A stretch of DNA of 64,000 nt. Source: Crocinitomix algicola. Its GTDB lineage: Bacteria; Bacteroidota; Bacteroidia; Flavobacteriales_D; Crocinitomicaceae. The notes beneath the pieces were generated by a model. That model saw only the letters and a program-made list of their open reading frames with translations, was not told the DNA's origin and did no database searches. The number at the start of each line of letters is the position of its first letter. Position 1 is the first letter of the stretch. Where the stretch lies: NCBI RefSeq assembly GCF_001661595.2, contig NZ_LYPF02000017.1, positions 62,001 to 126,000 on the forward strand, written 5' to 3'. The translations under genes and the position numbers were made by a program. Below are positions 9,353 through 18,700 of this stretch, piece after piece.

Positions 9353-9589
9353 TTATTTTGCGTTTCCTTCGATATAAGAAATCGCATCTCCAACAGTTTG
9401 GATCTTTTCAGCTTGATCGTCAGGAATTGCAATATTGAACTCTTTTTCAAATTCCATGATCAATTCTACAGTATCCAAAGAATCTGCACCTAGATCGTTT
9501 GTGAAGCTTGCTTCTGCATTTACTTCATCTTCTGCTACTCCTAATTTGTCTACGATAATAGACATTACTTTTGATTTTACATCAGACAT
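9353..9589 (-). CDS. acpP: Acyl carrier protein
   Basis: A 78-residue acidic carrier protein. The phosphopantetheine attachment Ser is in [10 protein letters not shown]. It carries acyl chains for FabF, encoded directly downstream. A weak -7-like TTTCTTTG lies about 30 bp upstream on the leftward strand. Confidence 0.97.
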   Translation of the reverse strand: MSDVKSKVMSIIVDKLGVAEDEVNAEASFTNDLGADSLDTVELIMEFEKEFNIAIPDDQAEKIQTVGDAISYIEGNAK

Positions 9590-9654
9590 ATTATCTGTTT
9601 TAAATGGTTTATTCAGTCTGCAAAGAAAATACTAAAAAGGCAGAAAATCAAAAT

Positions 9655-10329
9655 TTACATGTAATAAATTGATATTTCTTCCAAGTTTTTTCTCTCTAAG
9701 TCAGGCACAGTACAGGTTTCCTTAGCATAACCTACTGGCAAAAGTAGGTAAGGTTTCTCGTTTTTTGGTCGGTCAAGTGCCTCAGCTATAAAATTCATTG
9801 GACTTGGTGTATGCGTTAAAGTTACCAAGCCGGCTTGATGGATGGCCCCAATCAAAAATCCACTAGCTATACCGACCGATTCGTTTACATAATAGTTATT
9901 TATTTTCTTTTGATCATCATTAAAATCAAAAGATTTTTTCATCACGACAATTATCCAAGGCGCAATGTCAATGAATTCTTTAACTGCATTTGTACCCAAA
10001 GGCTCAAGATCTTTTAGCCAACGTTCACTCATTCTTCCACTGTAATTCTTTCGCTCTTCTTCCTCCGCTAACTTTCTTATTCGATGCTTTAGATCGGAAT
10101 TACGTATAACACAAAATGTCCATGGTTGTTTGTGCGCACCTGAAGGAGCAGTCCCCGCCGTTCTGATGATATATTGAATGACTTCTTCAGGCACATCTCT
10201 GTCGGAAAACGCTCTAACAGATCTTCGTTTATTCATGAATTCATAATGCATTTTCGAACGTTCAATCATCTCCTCTTCTTCAAAGAGCACTTGTTGATAA
10301 GGAATCATCTTTTGATTTTCTTCTTCCAT
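9655..10329 (-). CDS. Nitroreductase-family flavoprotein (iodotyrosine-deiodinase-like)
   Basis: An FMN-dependent oxidoreductase of 224 residues. It has the nitroreductase FMN-binding start RRSVRAFSDRDVPEEVI, then TAPSGAHKQPWTF as in the iodotyrosine-deiodinase subgroup, and a conserved lid region SVGIASGFLIGAIHQAGL. The longer N-terminal extension before the first motif also fits that subgroup. The physiological substrate cannot be told from sequence. It lies 65 bp upstream of acpP on the same strand and is divergent from purN. Confidence 0.85.
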   Translation of the reverse strand: MEEENQKMIPYQQVLFEEEEMIERSKMHYEFMNKRRSVRAFSDRDVPEEVIQYIIRTAGTAPSGAHKQPWTFCVIRNSDLKHRIRKLAEEEERKNYSGRMSERWLKDLEPLGTNAVKEFIDIAPWIIVVMKKSFDFNDDQKKINNYYVNESVGIASGFLIGAIHQAGLVTLTHTPSPMNFIAEALDRPKNEKPYLLLPVGYAKETCTVPDLERKNLEEISIYYM

Positions 10330-10390
10330 AATTAGCCTTATATTGAGGGACTAAAAATAACGAAAACTAAGCAGAACTTTATAATACTCT

Positions 10391-10398
10391 TACCTTTG
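10391..10398 (+). promoter_or_regulatory. purN -7 box
   Basis: TACCTTTG fits TAnnTTTG, 20 bp before the purN ATG. Confidence 0.5.
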
Positions 10399-10418
10399 GG
10401 TCGTATTTTAAATAAATT

Positions 10419-10985
10419 ATGAAACATCGAATAGCTATATTTGCTTCTGGTGGTGGTAGTAACGCTGAAGCCATCATGAATTATTTTCAAAATCATTCAA
10501 CAATAAGTGTTGCATTAATCGTTTCCAATAAATTTGAAGCTTACATTCATGAACGCGCTGCGAAACACAAGATTCCTTCGTACACACACACTGCTAAAGG
10601 AATTGAAAATGGAGAAATTGAAGCTGTTTTAAAAGCACATGAGATCAACTTCGTTGTTTTAGCTGGTTACCTTAAAAAAATAAGTCTGTCATTAGTGAAT
10701 AACTATCCCAATCGAATCGTTAACATACATCCAGCACTCCTTCCAAAATATGGAGGAAAAGGTATGTACGGAATGAATGTACACAAGGCCGTTGTTGCAA
10801 ATGGTGAACGGGAGTCTGGTATAACCATACATTACGTTAACGAAAATTACGATGAAGGTAATATAATTGAGCAACATAGTTGTGCAATAAGCCCCGATAT
10901 GACCGTTGAGAATGTTCAACAAGCTGTATTGAAGTTAGAGCATACTTTTTTTGCTCCTTGCATAGAAAGAATAATAAACAAATAA
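10419..10985 (+). CDS. purN: Phosphoribosylglycinamide formyltransferase
   Basis: Transfers a formyl group from 10-formyl-tetrahydrofolate to GAR in purine synthesis. At 188 residues it is of normal length. It shows the phosphate loop ASGGGSNAEAI, the catalytic NIHPALLP (Asn and His), the substrate motif GMYGMNVHKAV and SGITIHYVNENYDEGNII with the catalytic Asp. It has its own promoter, divergent from the nitroreductase gene. Confidence 0.96.
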   Translation: MKHRIAIFASGGGSNAEAIMNYFQNHSTISVALIVSNKFEAYIHERAAKHKIPSYTHTAKGIENGEIEAVLKAHEINFVVLAGYLKKISLSLVNNYPNRIVNIHPALLPKYGGKGMYGMNVHKAVVANGERESGITIHYVNENYDEGNIIEQHSCAISPDMTVENVQQAVLKLEHTFFAPCIERIINK

Positions 10986-11006
10986 AGGTCAAAGAATTAA
11001 AAAGAT

Positions 11007-11014
11007 TATCTTTG
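11007..11014 (+). promoter_or_regulatory. marC -7 box
   Basis: TATCTTTG fits TAnnTTTG, 26 bp before the ATG at 11040. Confidence 0.45.
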
Positions 11015-11039
11015 CCGACTTTTTTAAAACCGCCTTGTT

Positions 11040-11624
11040 ATGAATTACGACGATTTACTAGAAATAGGAAAAGCATTTATGGTTCTTTTCGCTGTGATTG
11101 ACATTTTAGGATCAATTCCAGTCATTATAAAAATAAAGAAGAAATCAGGTGATATTCACCCGCTAAAAGCTTCGCTTGTTGCGCTTGGAATTATGCTAGG
11201 CTTCTTGTTCATAGGAGAAAGTTTACTCGGTTTTTTTGGTGTTGACACAAAAGCGTTTGCTGTTGTCGGATCATTTATCATTTTTGCTTTGGGAGTAGAA
11301 ATGATTTTTGGTGTTCAACTTTTTAGAGATGAAGATGAAAGTTCAAAAAAAATAGTTTCAATAGTCCCTATTGCATTTCCAATAATTGCAGGTGCAGGAA
11401 CGATGACTACTATTGTATCACTTCAAGCAGAATACGAAGTTTATAATATTGCCATTGCCATCATCCTCAATATACTTTTAGTTTTCTTCGTACTAAAACT
11501 AACTAAACGAATAGAAAAGTTTTTAGGTAAAGGAGGCATCGCCATCCTGCAAAAAGTGTTTGGAATTATTCTTTTAGCAATTGCTATTAAATTATTTGCG
11601 GACAACGTTACGGATTTATTTTAG
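11040..11624 (+). CDS. MarC-family integral membrane protein
   Basis: A 194-residue protein with about six hydrophobic segments and the MarC-family hallmarks: an N-terminal FAVIDILGSIPV and a middle FPIIAGAGTMTTIV. The family was once linked to multiple antibiotic resistance, but its real function is unknown. It has its own promoter box and is followed after 36 bp by an unrelated secreted protein gene. Confidence 0.85.
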   Translation: MNYDDLLEIGKAFMVLFAVIDILGSIPVIIKIKKKSGDIHPLKASLVALGIMLGFLFIGESLLGFFGVDTKAFAVVGSFIIFALGVEMIFGVQLFRDEDESSKKIVSIVPIAFPIIAGAGTMTTIVSLQAEYEVYNIAIAIILNILLVFFVLKLTKRIEKFLGKGGIAILQKVFGIILLAIAIKLFADNVTDLF

Positions 11625-11660
11625 GCATAAATTTTGACTTTAATTATTAAAAAGTAATCA

Positions 11661-12503
11661 ATGAAATACCTCTTTCTATTATTATCAGTTTCTTTTAGTA
11701 TCGTTGGAACGAGTCAAGTTTATAATTTCGGAACGGATGAAGTAGCCTTTAAAAACTTTATGAAACATGGTTTAACCTACCGAAAATGCGGTGATGACTA
11801 CATGGATAGCTTGATGATATCCCATTTAGAGAAATACTGGACTTGTACTTCATTTACTGTTTTAGAAAAAATGGTTAAACCCGGTGAAGAAGAAACCTTA
11901 ATCTTTATTACGGAGAAAGAGTGGATGAAAAAACACATGATTGACCGAAAAAATCAACATGTATTAGTTGTATTACCCGCTGAAGGTTATCGAGTGCATC
12001 AACAAGTGACAATGGAAAGTACACTTGGCTATATGTACCTGAATGGTTTTTATGATTTGGTAAAAGAGGAAGATGAGCATCGTTTTTTATATATGGCAAT
12101 AAAAGCAATTAACGACGGCCTATCAAGTATAATGAGTCAAGCTATAAATGGAGAGCCAATTGAACTAAACGAAAAAGTAGCGGAAGATATTCGTGGTAAA
12201 GAAGGTCCAATTGTTGGAAATACACTGATTTTAAACAGAGAACAAACAAGGCATGTTATTCAAAAAGAAGAACTTGATAAACTAGGAATTAAATACCGAT
12301 TGTTTGCTGAAGAAGAATATTACGAGGCGATTGAAAAAAAAGACCCAAGTCACCTTATTTTGTATTTTGCTGTAAATCGTTTTACTGAGGTGGCTCTACT
12401 CAGATTGTCCGATGGTGAACTACTATACTCCAAACACTATCGTGACGCTGTTAAAAGCATAGACAAAAAGACTTTAAAATATATTGCAGAATACTTCAAA
12501 TAA
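11661..12503 (+). CDS. Secreted protein of unknown function
   Basis: 280 residues with a signal peptide (MKYLFLLLSVSFSIVGTSQ, cleavage probably near residue 19). The mature part is mixed alpha/beta with many charged residues and a clear middle segment around DGLSSIMSQ. No family motif was recognised and there is no lipobox or C-terminal sorting domain, so a periplasmic location is the most likely. It follows marC closely on the same strand. Confidence 0.7.
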   Translation: MKYLFLLLSVSFSIVGTSQVYNFGTDEVAFKNFMKHGLTYRKCGDDYMDSLMISHLEKYWTCTSFTVLEKMVKPGEEETLIFITEKEWMKKHMIDRKNQHVLVVLPAEGYRVHQQVTMESTLGYMYLNGFYDLVKEEDEHRFLYMAIKAINDGLSSIMSQAINGEPIELNEKVAEDIRGKEGPIVGNTLILNREQTRHVIQKEELDKLGIKYRLFAEEEYYEAIEKKDPSHLILYFAVNRFTEVALLRLSDGELLYSKHYRDAVKSIDKKTLKYIAEYFK

Positions 12504-12544
12504 AATAGTCTTCCTAACCAATTTACAACCCGATTAAATTCTCG

Positions 12545-12552
12545 TACCTTTG
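12545..12552 (+). promoter_or_regulatory. ygiQ -7 box immediately at the start codon
   Basis: TACCTTTG fits TAnnTTTG but ends only 2 bp before the first ATG (12555). A second in-frame ATG is at 12558, near the expected transcription start, so the mRNA may be leaderless. Confidence 0.4.
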
Positions 12553-12554
12553 TA

Positions 12555-14492
12555 ATGATGAATCAGAAAAGAAGACCTGTATCCGATTGGTTACCAATCA
12601 CAAAAAAAGAGCTTGAAGCGCATGGATGGGAAGAGTTAGATGTTGTTCTCGTTTCAGGTGATGCTTATGTAGATCATCCTTCATTTGGTCCGGCAGTTAT
12701 TGGTCGTATTATTGAAAGCGAAGGTTTTAAAGTAGGGATCATTCCCCAACCGAATTGGCAGGATGATTTGCGCGACTTCAAAAAATTTGGAGCTCCCAAA
12801 TATTTCTTTGGAGTAACTTCTGGTTGCATGGATTCAATGGTAAATCACTATACCGCAGGAAAAAGAAAAAGGTCAACCGATTCTTACACCCCAGGTGGTC
12901 AAGCAGGTTTTCGACCGGATTATGCGACCTCGGTATACACAAAAATTTTAAAGGAATTATATCCAGACACCCCAGTAATTTTGGGTGGTATTGAAGCTTC
13001 ACTTCGGCGAGTAACACATTACGATTATTGGTCGGATAAACTAATGCCCAGTATTCTAGAAACAAGTGGAGCTGATTTATTGGTTTACGGAATGGGTGAA
13101 CAACCTTTGCGTGACATCCTTAAACTTCTTAAAAAAGGAGTCCCGCTAGATTCTTTAAAAACAATTCCTCAAACAGCAATTCTTCAACCGAAAGAAGAAT
13201 CTCTACCAAAAAATAAAAATTGGGAAGATGTTGACCTTAACTCTCATGAGAATTGCCTGGATGATAAAATTTCGTACGCAAAGAACTTTAAAATTGTTGA
13301 AGTTGAATCCAACAAATTAATTGCAAGACGAATACTACAGGATATTGGGGAAAAACGGCTCATAATAAATCCGCCATATAAAACTATGACGGAAAATGAA
13401 ATTGACCAATCATTTGATTTACCATATACACGGTTACCACATCCGAAATATCACAAAAGAGGCGATATACCGGCATATGAGATGATTAAGTTCTCCATCA
13501 ATATGCACAGAGGTTGTTTTGGAGGATGTAGCTTCTGTACGATTTCTGCTCACCAAGGAAAATTTATTGCTTCTCGAAGTGAAAAATCAATTATGCGTGA
13601 GGTTGAACAAGTGGTAGAGGATCCCGATTTTAAAGGCTATTTATCTGATTTAGGAGGGCCTTCTGCAAATATGTATCGAATGAAAGGCATTGACGAAGCA
13701 ATTTGCGAAAAATGTGTCAGTCCTTCTTGTATTCACCCTGTAGTATGTTCTAACCTGGACACCAATCATAAGCCACTTACTAATTTGTACAAAAAAGTTG
13801 ATCAACACCCAAAGATTAAAAAAGCATTCGTAGGGTCAGGTATTCGATATGATTTATTAGTTAAAGATTATAATAAGAATTTAGACGAAGAATCGGCTGA
13901 AGAATATCTCGAACAAGTTGTTACGCGCCATGTTTCTGGTCGATTAAAAGTTGCCCCAGAGCACACTGCTGATGATACCTTGAGGATTATGAGAAAACCC
14001 TCATTTAAACATTTTCACAAATTCAAAGAGTCCTACGACCGTATCCAAAAGCGAAACGGATTGAACCAGCCCCTAATTCCTTATTTTATTTCATCTCATC
14101 CTGGATGCAAAGAAGAAGATATGGCAAATTTAGCGGCGGAAACAAAAGAAATGGGATTTCAATTGGAACAAGTTCAAGATTTTACACCGACTCCAATGAC
14201 TGTTGCCACCGTAATTTATTATGCTGGCGTGCATCCCTATACGTTAAAACCCACTTTTGCTCCTAAAACGAAACAAGAAAAAAAAGATCAACATCGCTTT
14301 TTCTTTTGGTACAAACCTGAAAATCGTCAATGGGTGAAAGACAAACTTCTTCATGCTGGAAAACCTGAGCTGTTAGAACGCCTTGTTGGTCCTAAAACCA
14401 ATAAATCTTCCAAAAAAGAAATGCCAAAATGGTTAAAAGAAAAAAGAACCAAACAAAGTCAATTTAAAAGTAAAAAACGGCGGAAACACTAA
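12555..14492 (+). CDS. ygiQ: YgiQ-family radical SAM protein
   Basis: A 645-residue radical SAM protein. The N-terminal third has the YgiQ-specific segments (YVDHPSFGPAVIGRIIE, GGIEASLRRVTHYDYWSDKL). The iron-sulfur motif is GCFGGCSFC (CxxxCxxC, about residues 322-329), followed by FIASRSEKSIMREVE and APEHTADDTLRIMRKP. The C terminus is rich in Lys and Arg. Its reaction is unknown across the family. Two adjacent ATGs (12555, 12558) are possible starts. It appears to be monocistronic. Confidence 0.92.
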   Translation: MMNQKRRPVSDWLPITKKELEAHGWEELDVVLVSGDAYVDHPSFGPAVIGRIIESEGFKVGIIPQPNWQDDLRDFKKFGAPKYFFGVTSGCMDSMVNHYTAGKRKRSTDSYTPGGQAGFRPDYATSVYTKILKELYPDTPVILGGIEASLRRVTHYDYWSDKLMPSILETSGADLLVYGMGEQPLRDILKLLKKGVPLDSLKTIPQTAILQPKEESLPKNKNWEDVDLNSHENCLDDKISYAKNFKIVEVESNKLIARRILQDIGEKRLIINPPYKTMTENEIDQSFDLPYTRLPHPKYHKRGDIPAYEMIKFSINMHRGCFGGCSFCTISAHQGKFIASRSEKSIMREVEQVVEDPDFKGYLSDLGGPSANMYRMKGIDEAICEKCVSPSCIHPVVCSNLDTNHKPLTNLYKKVDQHPKIKKAFVGSGIRYDLLVKDYNKNLDEESAEEYLEQVVTRHVSGRLKVAPEHTADDTLRIMRKPSFKHFHKFKESYDRIQKRNGLNQPLIPYFISSHPGCKEEDMANLAAETKEMGFQLEQVQDFTPTPMTVATVIYYAGVHPYTLKPTFAPKTKQEKKDQHRFFFWYKPENRQWVKDKLLHAGKPELLERLVGPKTNKSSKKEMPKWLKEKRTKQSQFKSKKRRKH

Positions 14493-14701
14493 ATATTTCA
14501 GATGCCATACCTTACTTCGTGATTGTTAATTTTGGGAACTCCAGCAAGAACTGGGTAAATATTGCGTTTTTTGTTAAATAATTCGATGTTTAAATTGTTT
14601 GTGTGTTATTTGTAACGAATTCAATCAATTACATAAAAACCCATAGGGGATAATCGAACTTCACCTGTATCTAGTTTGAATTAACACCAAAATACATTAA
14701 C

Positions 14702-16897
14702 ATGAGAAAAATTTTACTCCTAGCTGGTCTTATGCCTGCCCTGTTTTCATATGCTCAGGGTACGACTGAAAATAGATTAATTGGATCTACTCGGGATGCA
14801 GAAATTACCTTTTACACTGCCGATTTCGCCGATTTTGAAACCAACACCCTTGATTATCACGCCCATGCGATAGCTCTTAACCCAGCCGACAGCTTATTAT
14901 ACGGACTAATAAACGAAGACGAAGGTGGAACAAGAAATTTGTATAAAATAAATCCATTTACTGGTGAATTAGAATTAATTTTCGAATTTGAAGTTTCTTA
15001 TTTTAATAGCGCAGACATAGGATCGGATGGTAAAGTGTATATGATAACAGGAAATGGTGATGGTACACCTGGATTGATTTATTCCTTAGATGCAGTAAGT
15101 GGTGATTTCGAATTAGTTTATGATACGGAACTTGAAGGACCATTCGGTTTGGAATACAACACACTAAATAATTCACTTTACATTTTCCAAGCCAATGCGC
15201 TTGATGTATCCATGGTACACCGGTATGATTTAGCTACGGGTGATTTCACTGGCACAAGTTTGGCTGGTGGTGAAGATCTAGAAATTCATGGTGCTTATTT
15301 CATTGAAGAAGAAAACCAGTTTGTGATCTCAGAATATTACGGGGAAATTACTACAACTACCACCGAAGAATACGATAATTTAGAGCCATATTTCACCTCT
15401 ACCTATGCTCCTTTGGATCATTGCCATATTCAATTACTACGCGCTGAAGCATTATCAATTGACATGGAAGCTTGCCCAGGAGATGATAGCACAAGAATCG
15501 AGCTATTATATGATGTAAATGATGTAGAATGGTACTTAAACGGCGAAATCATAGATGGAGAAGAAGATGATTTTATCTATGCAAAAAACACAGGATATTA
15601 TCAAGCGCGCGTACAAATTGGTGAGAGTGATAACTATATGCTTTCAGAAAGTATCGTTGTTGAGTTTTACACTGCACCATCTGTTGAATTGTCACAAGAA
15701 ATGGATGATCATTTAATTTGCCCTGGTGAAACAATAATTATCGATGGTGCTGCTCCAGGTGGTGGAGAAGTACAATGGTATTTGAATGGCGATCCAATTG
15801 TAGATGCGACATCATCTTCATATGATGCAACATCTCCAGGTGTATATAATCAAATTAAAACTAATTTAAGTGGGTGTTCCGATTCTGCTGCTGTGTCTTT
15901 CGTAATTGAACCCGATGCTGGTCCAGAAGTTGAATTAAGTTTAGATGGTGATGAATATTTATGTCCTGATGAAATTATTACGCTTACTGGAATCGATGAC
16001 GGAGAAATCCAGTGGTATTTAAACGGAGAATTGATTGATGATGAAACGGATATTTCTATTGACATAACAGAAAGCGGTGTTTACAATCAGTTCGTAATTA
16101 ATGAGCTTGGTTGCGCTGATTCTGCAGCGGTAGGAATTACAATACTATCAGCTGATAACCCAACTGTTGAAATTACCACCCCAGCCGAAGATTTAATTTT
16201 ATGCCCTGATGAGACTATACTACTGGAAGGAACCACAGGCGAGTCATATCAATGGTTTTTAAACGGTGATGAACTCGCAGGTGAAACAGACAGCGATCAC
16301 GAGGCAACAATATTTGGTCATTATAATTTAGTTGTTACCAATGAATTTGGATGTTCTGATTCTACTGAAACAGGCGTGACTATTGAAGCAGGTGAAACTC
16401 CTTTTGTAGAAATTTCAAATGAGTTCGATGACCATTTGATCTGTTCAGGTGAAACTATCGTTCTTGAAGGTATTGCGGGTGCCGAGCTGCAATGGTATAA
16501 AGATGGTGATATAATTGCTGGCGAGACAGGGACAACCTATAATGCAACTGAAATTGGATCTTATAACTTAATGATCACTAACGAAGGTGGATGTTCTAAT
16601 TTTTCTGACGACGATTATGTCATTGAAGAAGACACCGACTGCGGATTAAGTATAATCGAGGATGAGGAGTTGACAATTAATGTTTACCCTAACCCCGTAA
16701 AAGATATACTTTCAATAGAAAACGTAAACAACCTAAAAGGTATTTCAATTTATGATATAACAGGACATGTTGTTTATGAAAACAGAGCAGTCAACACAAC
16801 AAATACAACAGTAAATTTTTCAGAACTAGCAGGTGGTATCTATTTGGTGCATTTGTTAACCGAGAAAGGAACTAAAATTGTAAAGGTTAAACATTAA
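14702..16897 (+). CDS. T9SS cargo protein with Ig-like repeats
   Basis: A 731-residue secreted acidic protein. It has a signal peptide ending SYAQ (residues 16-19), an N-terminal propeller-like region to about residue 240, then five Ig-like repeats of about 80 residues. Four of these share the C-P-x-E, QWYLNG and SGCSDSA pattern; the first is degenerate. The C terminus is a type A sorting domain beginning INVYPNPVKD and ending IVKVKH, which directs export through the type IX system and attachment to the cell surface. The paired Cys of each repeat may be disulfide-bonded. A surface adhesin or matrix role is inference. A 209-bp gap upstream holds no gene. Confidence 0.88.
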   Translation: MRKILLLAGLMPALFSYAQGTTENRLIGSTRDAEITFYTADFADFETNTLDYHAHAIALNPADSLLYGLINEDEGGTRNLYKINPFTGELELIFEFEVSYFNSADIGSDGKVYMITGNGDGTPGLIYSLDAVSGDFELVYDTELEGPFGLEYNTLNNSLYIFQANALDVSMVHRYDLATGDFTGTSLAGGEDLEIHGAYFIEEENQFVISEYYGEITTTTTEEYDNLEPYFTSTYAPLDHCHIQLLRAEALSIDMEACPGDDSTRIELLYDVNDVEWYLNGEIIDGEEDDFIYAKNTGYYQARVQIGESDNYMLSESIVVEFYTAPSVELSQEMDDHLICPGETIIIDGAAPGGGEVQWYLNGDPIVDATSSSYDATSPGVYNQIKTNLSGCSDSAAVSFVIEPDAGPEVELSLDGDEYLCPDEIITLTGIDDGEIQWYLNGELIDDETDISIDITESGVYNQFVINELGCADSAAVGITILSADNPTVEITTPAEDLILCPDETILLEGTTGESYQWFLNGDELAGETDSDHEATIFGHYNLVVTNEFGCSDSTETGVTIEAGETPFVEISNEFDDHLICSGETIVLEGIAGAELQWYKDGDIIAGETGTTYNATEIGSYNLMITNEGGCSNFSDDDYVIEEDTDCGLSIIEDEELTINVYPNPVKDILSIENVNNLKGISIYDITGHVVYENRAVNTTNTTVNFSELAGGIYLVHLLTEKGTKIVKVKH

Positions 16898-16916
16898 CAA
16901 ATCTTCATAACCAAAA

Positions 16917-16953
16917 AAAGGCCGTTGTCACGCTATGTGATGATGGCTTTTTT
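16917..16953. terminator. Bidirectional terminator between convergent genes
   Basis: An imperfect long stem (AAAGGCC side 16917-16931, GTGATGATGGCTTT side 16937-16950, including G-U pairs and one bulge) around the loop GCTAT. It is followed by T on the + strand and preceded by a run of A, so it can serve both the T9SS gene and the leftward barrel gene. Confidence 0.7.
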
Positions 16954-16954
16954 A

Positions 16955-17602
16955 TTACTTAAATCTTATGTAGTTTCGGTCAAGGTAAATTTGAATCCCA
17001 CCCGATAAATTTGGTAGAATAGTTTGTCGGTCCACAAGATGATATGCTGACCTGTATTGAATTCCAACGGCTAACTCAACACCAAAATGCCTAATAAACC
17101 TATATCGGTCGGAAGGAAAACGTAACGATCCACCAATATTTAAAAAATATTCAGCATACGGATGTGTTTCTTCCGAAAGTTTCATATTTCCAAACAATGA
17201 AGCACCTTCAATAAAAAAGAAATTTTCCGCTAATAACCCCGACTTCGTAAAAACGATTGTTGAATTTAATGCTTTAATTGTTGGATGAAATCTCAAAACT
17301 GGACCTACGGTAAAAACTCCAAATGTACTTTCTTTGCTCCCTATGTGATGAAGTTTCGCTCCAAGTAAAAAATGATCTGTAACAGCGAAATTATAACCAA
17401 AAAACAAATTACCGCTTGAATTAACTGCAGACTTTTCTAAAGGATTTCCTAATGAATCAACTGGAATTGGATAATCCTCAAAAATCGCGTCAGAATCATT
17501 TGGAGCATAATTGGTTAACGTAAAAAAATTATTCCCTTTGGTAAGTTGCGCAGTGGCAGAATACAGTCCAAATAATGAACTTAAAATCAATATAAATCGC
17601 AT
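16955..17602 (-). CDS. Putative outer-membrane beta-barrel protein
   Basis: 215 residues with a signal peptide (MRFILILSSLFGLYSATAQ). The mature part alternates hydrophobic and polar residues in short strands with glycine-rich turns such as NLFFGYNFAVTDHFLLGAKL, as expected of a small barrel like those annotated as outer-membrane beta-barrel proteins in Bacteroidota. No substrate is suggested. It ends at the shared terminator. Confidence 0.6.
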   Translation of the reverse strand: MRFILILSSLFGLYSATAQLTKGNNFFTLTNYAPNDSDAIFEDYPIPVDSLGNPLEKSAVNSSGNLFFGYNFAVTDHFLLGAKLHHIGSKESTFGVFTVGPVLRFHPTIKALNSTIVFTKSGLLAENFFFIEGASLFGNMKLSEETHPYAEYFLNIGGSLRFPSDRYRFIRHFGVELAVGIQYRSAYHLVDRQTILPNLSGGIQIYLDRNYIRFK

Positions 17603-17643
17603 AATGTTTAGGTTAATGACTTACTAAACCTATGCATTTTGAA

Positions 17644-18537
17644 TTAAGATTCCAAATCTATATTACAATCTTGTTCAAAAATCGATTCGTTTCTCCCAAT
17701 CTTAATCTTAGCACTTTTCCCAATCAAAACAGCACGATTGTCTTGTATATGACCTGCGGGGAAATTAAATCCCAAAGGAATATTTAATGGTTTAACATGA
17801 TCATAAATAATTTCCTCAACAGATTTTCCATATGGAATTTCAGAATCCTTTAGGTTTGTCATCCCTCCTATAACCACCCCTTTCAAACACTTTAATTTAT
17901 TCGCCTTTTTTAAACTGTAAAACATTCTGTCAACCGAATAAAGTGCTTCACCAACCTCTTCAAGAAACAAAATTTTATTGTCAAAATCCACATCAGAATT
18001 AGTTCCAATTAACGAATAAACAATTGCCAAATTACCGCCTACGACAACCCCTTCAGCATTACCTTGAATATTATATTTTTGGGGATCAAACGAATAAGAA
18101 TTAACACCTCCATTCAACGCATTAATCAACGAATCAAGTGAATCAGCCGTATTCTCTTTAAAATTTAGCGGAGCCGTAGCATGCAAGGATGGATTATTAA
18201 ATTGACCAAAAATATGATGATGAAATACGGTTATGTCACTGTATCCAACTATTAATTTTGGCTTTTTTACAAATTCAGTAAAATCTAATTCATCAATTAT
18301 TTGTACCGAACCATACCCTCCTCTAGCGCACAAAATGACATCAACCGAAGAATCGTCTAAGGCGTTTTGAAAGTCCTTAAATCGCTCATCTTTTGTTCCA
18401 GAAAAATAATGGTATTGGCCTCCTGCAAAATTTCCTACATCAACTTTAAACCCTTTTTCTTTTAGGTATGAAACAGCAAAATTAATAGCCTCTTCATCAA
18501 TTTGTTTAGCGGGAGATAGAATTCGAATGTGCTTCAT
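17644..18537 (-). CDS. Muramoyltetrapeptide (LD-) carboxypeptidase, peptidase S66
   Basis: Removes the terminal D-Ala from tetrapeptides during murein recycling. At 297 residues it matches the family's length. The nucleophile Ser is in VGYSDITVFH, the catalytic Glu in FLEEVGE and the catalytic His in AGHIQDNRAV. CARGGYGSVQI near residue 90 is also typical. No signal peptide is seen, so it acts in the cytoplasm. It lies 41 bp upstream of the barrel gene on the same strand and is divergent from metG. Confidence 0.93.
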   Translation of the reverse strand: MKHIRILSPAKQIDEEAINFAVSYLKEKGFKVDVGNFAGGQYHYFSGTKDERFKDFQNALDDSSVDVILCARGGYGSVQIIDELDFTEFVKKPKLIVGYSDITVFHHHIFGQFNNPSLHATAPLNFKENTADSLDSLINALNGGVNSYSFDPQKYNIQGNAEGVVVGGNLAIVYSLIGTNSDVDFDNKILFLEEVGEALYSVDRMFYSLKKANKLKCLKGVVIGGMTNLKDSEIPYGKSVEEIIYDHVKPLNIPLGFNFPAGHIQDNRAVLIGKSAKIKIGRNESIFEQDCNIDLES

Positions 18538-18652
18538 GGGTTAAAATTACACAAAGTAAAGAATGAAACCTGTCCATGTATGAAAAAAATAACCCGAACT
18601 CATAGATTTTCGATTCAAGTCTTTATCCATTAAAATATCTCATGATTCACCG

Positions 18653-18660
18653 TATATTTG
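18653..18660 (+). promoter_or_regulatory. metG -7 box and leader hairpin
   Basis: TATATTTG fits TAnnTTTG. The short leader then contains a 5-bp hairpin, CATCG (18671-18675) with CGATG (18682-18686), just before the ATG at 18701. Confidence 0.5.
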
Positions 18661-18700
18661 TATTTTAATTCATCGTTTTAACGATGGGAAGAAATACTTG

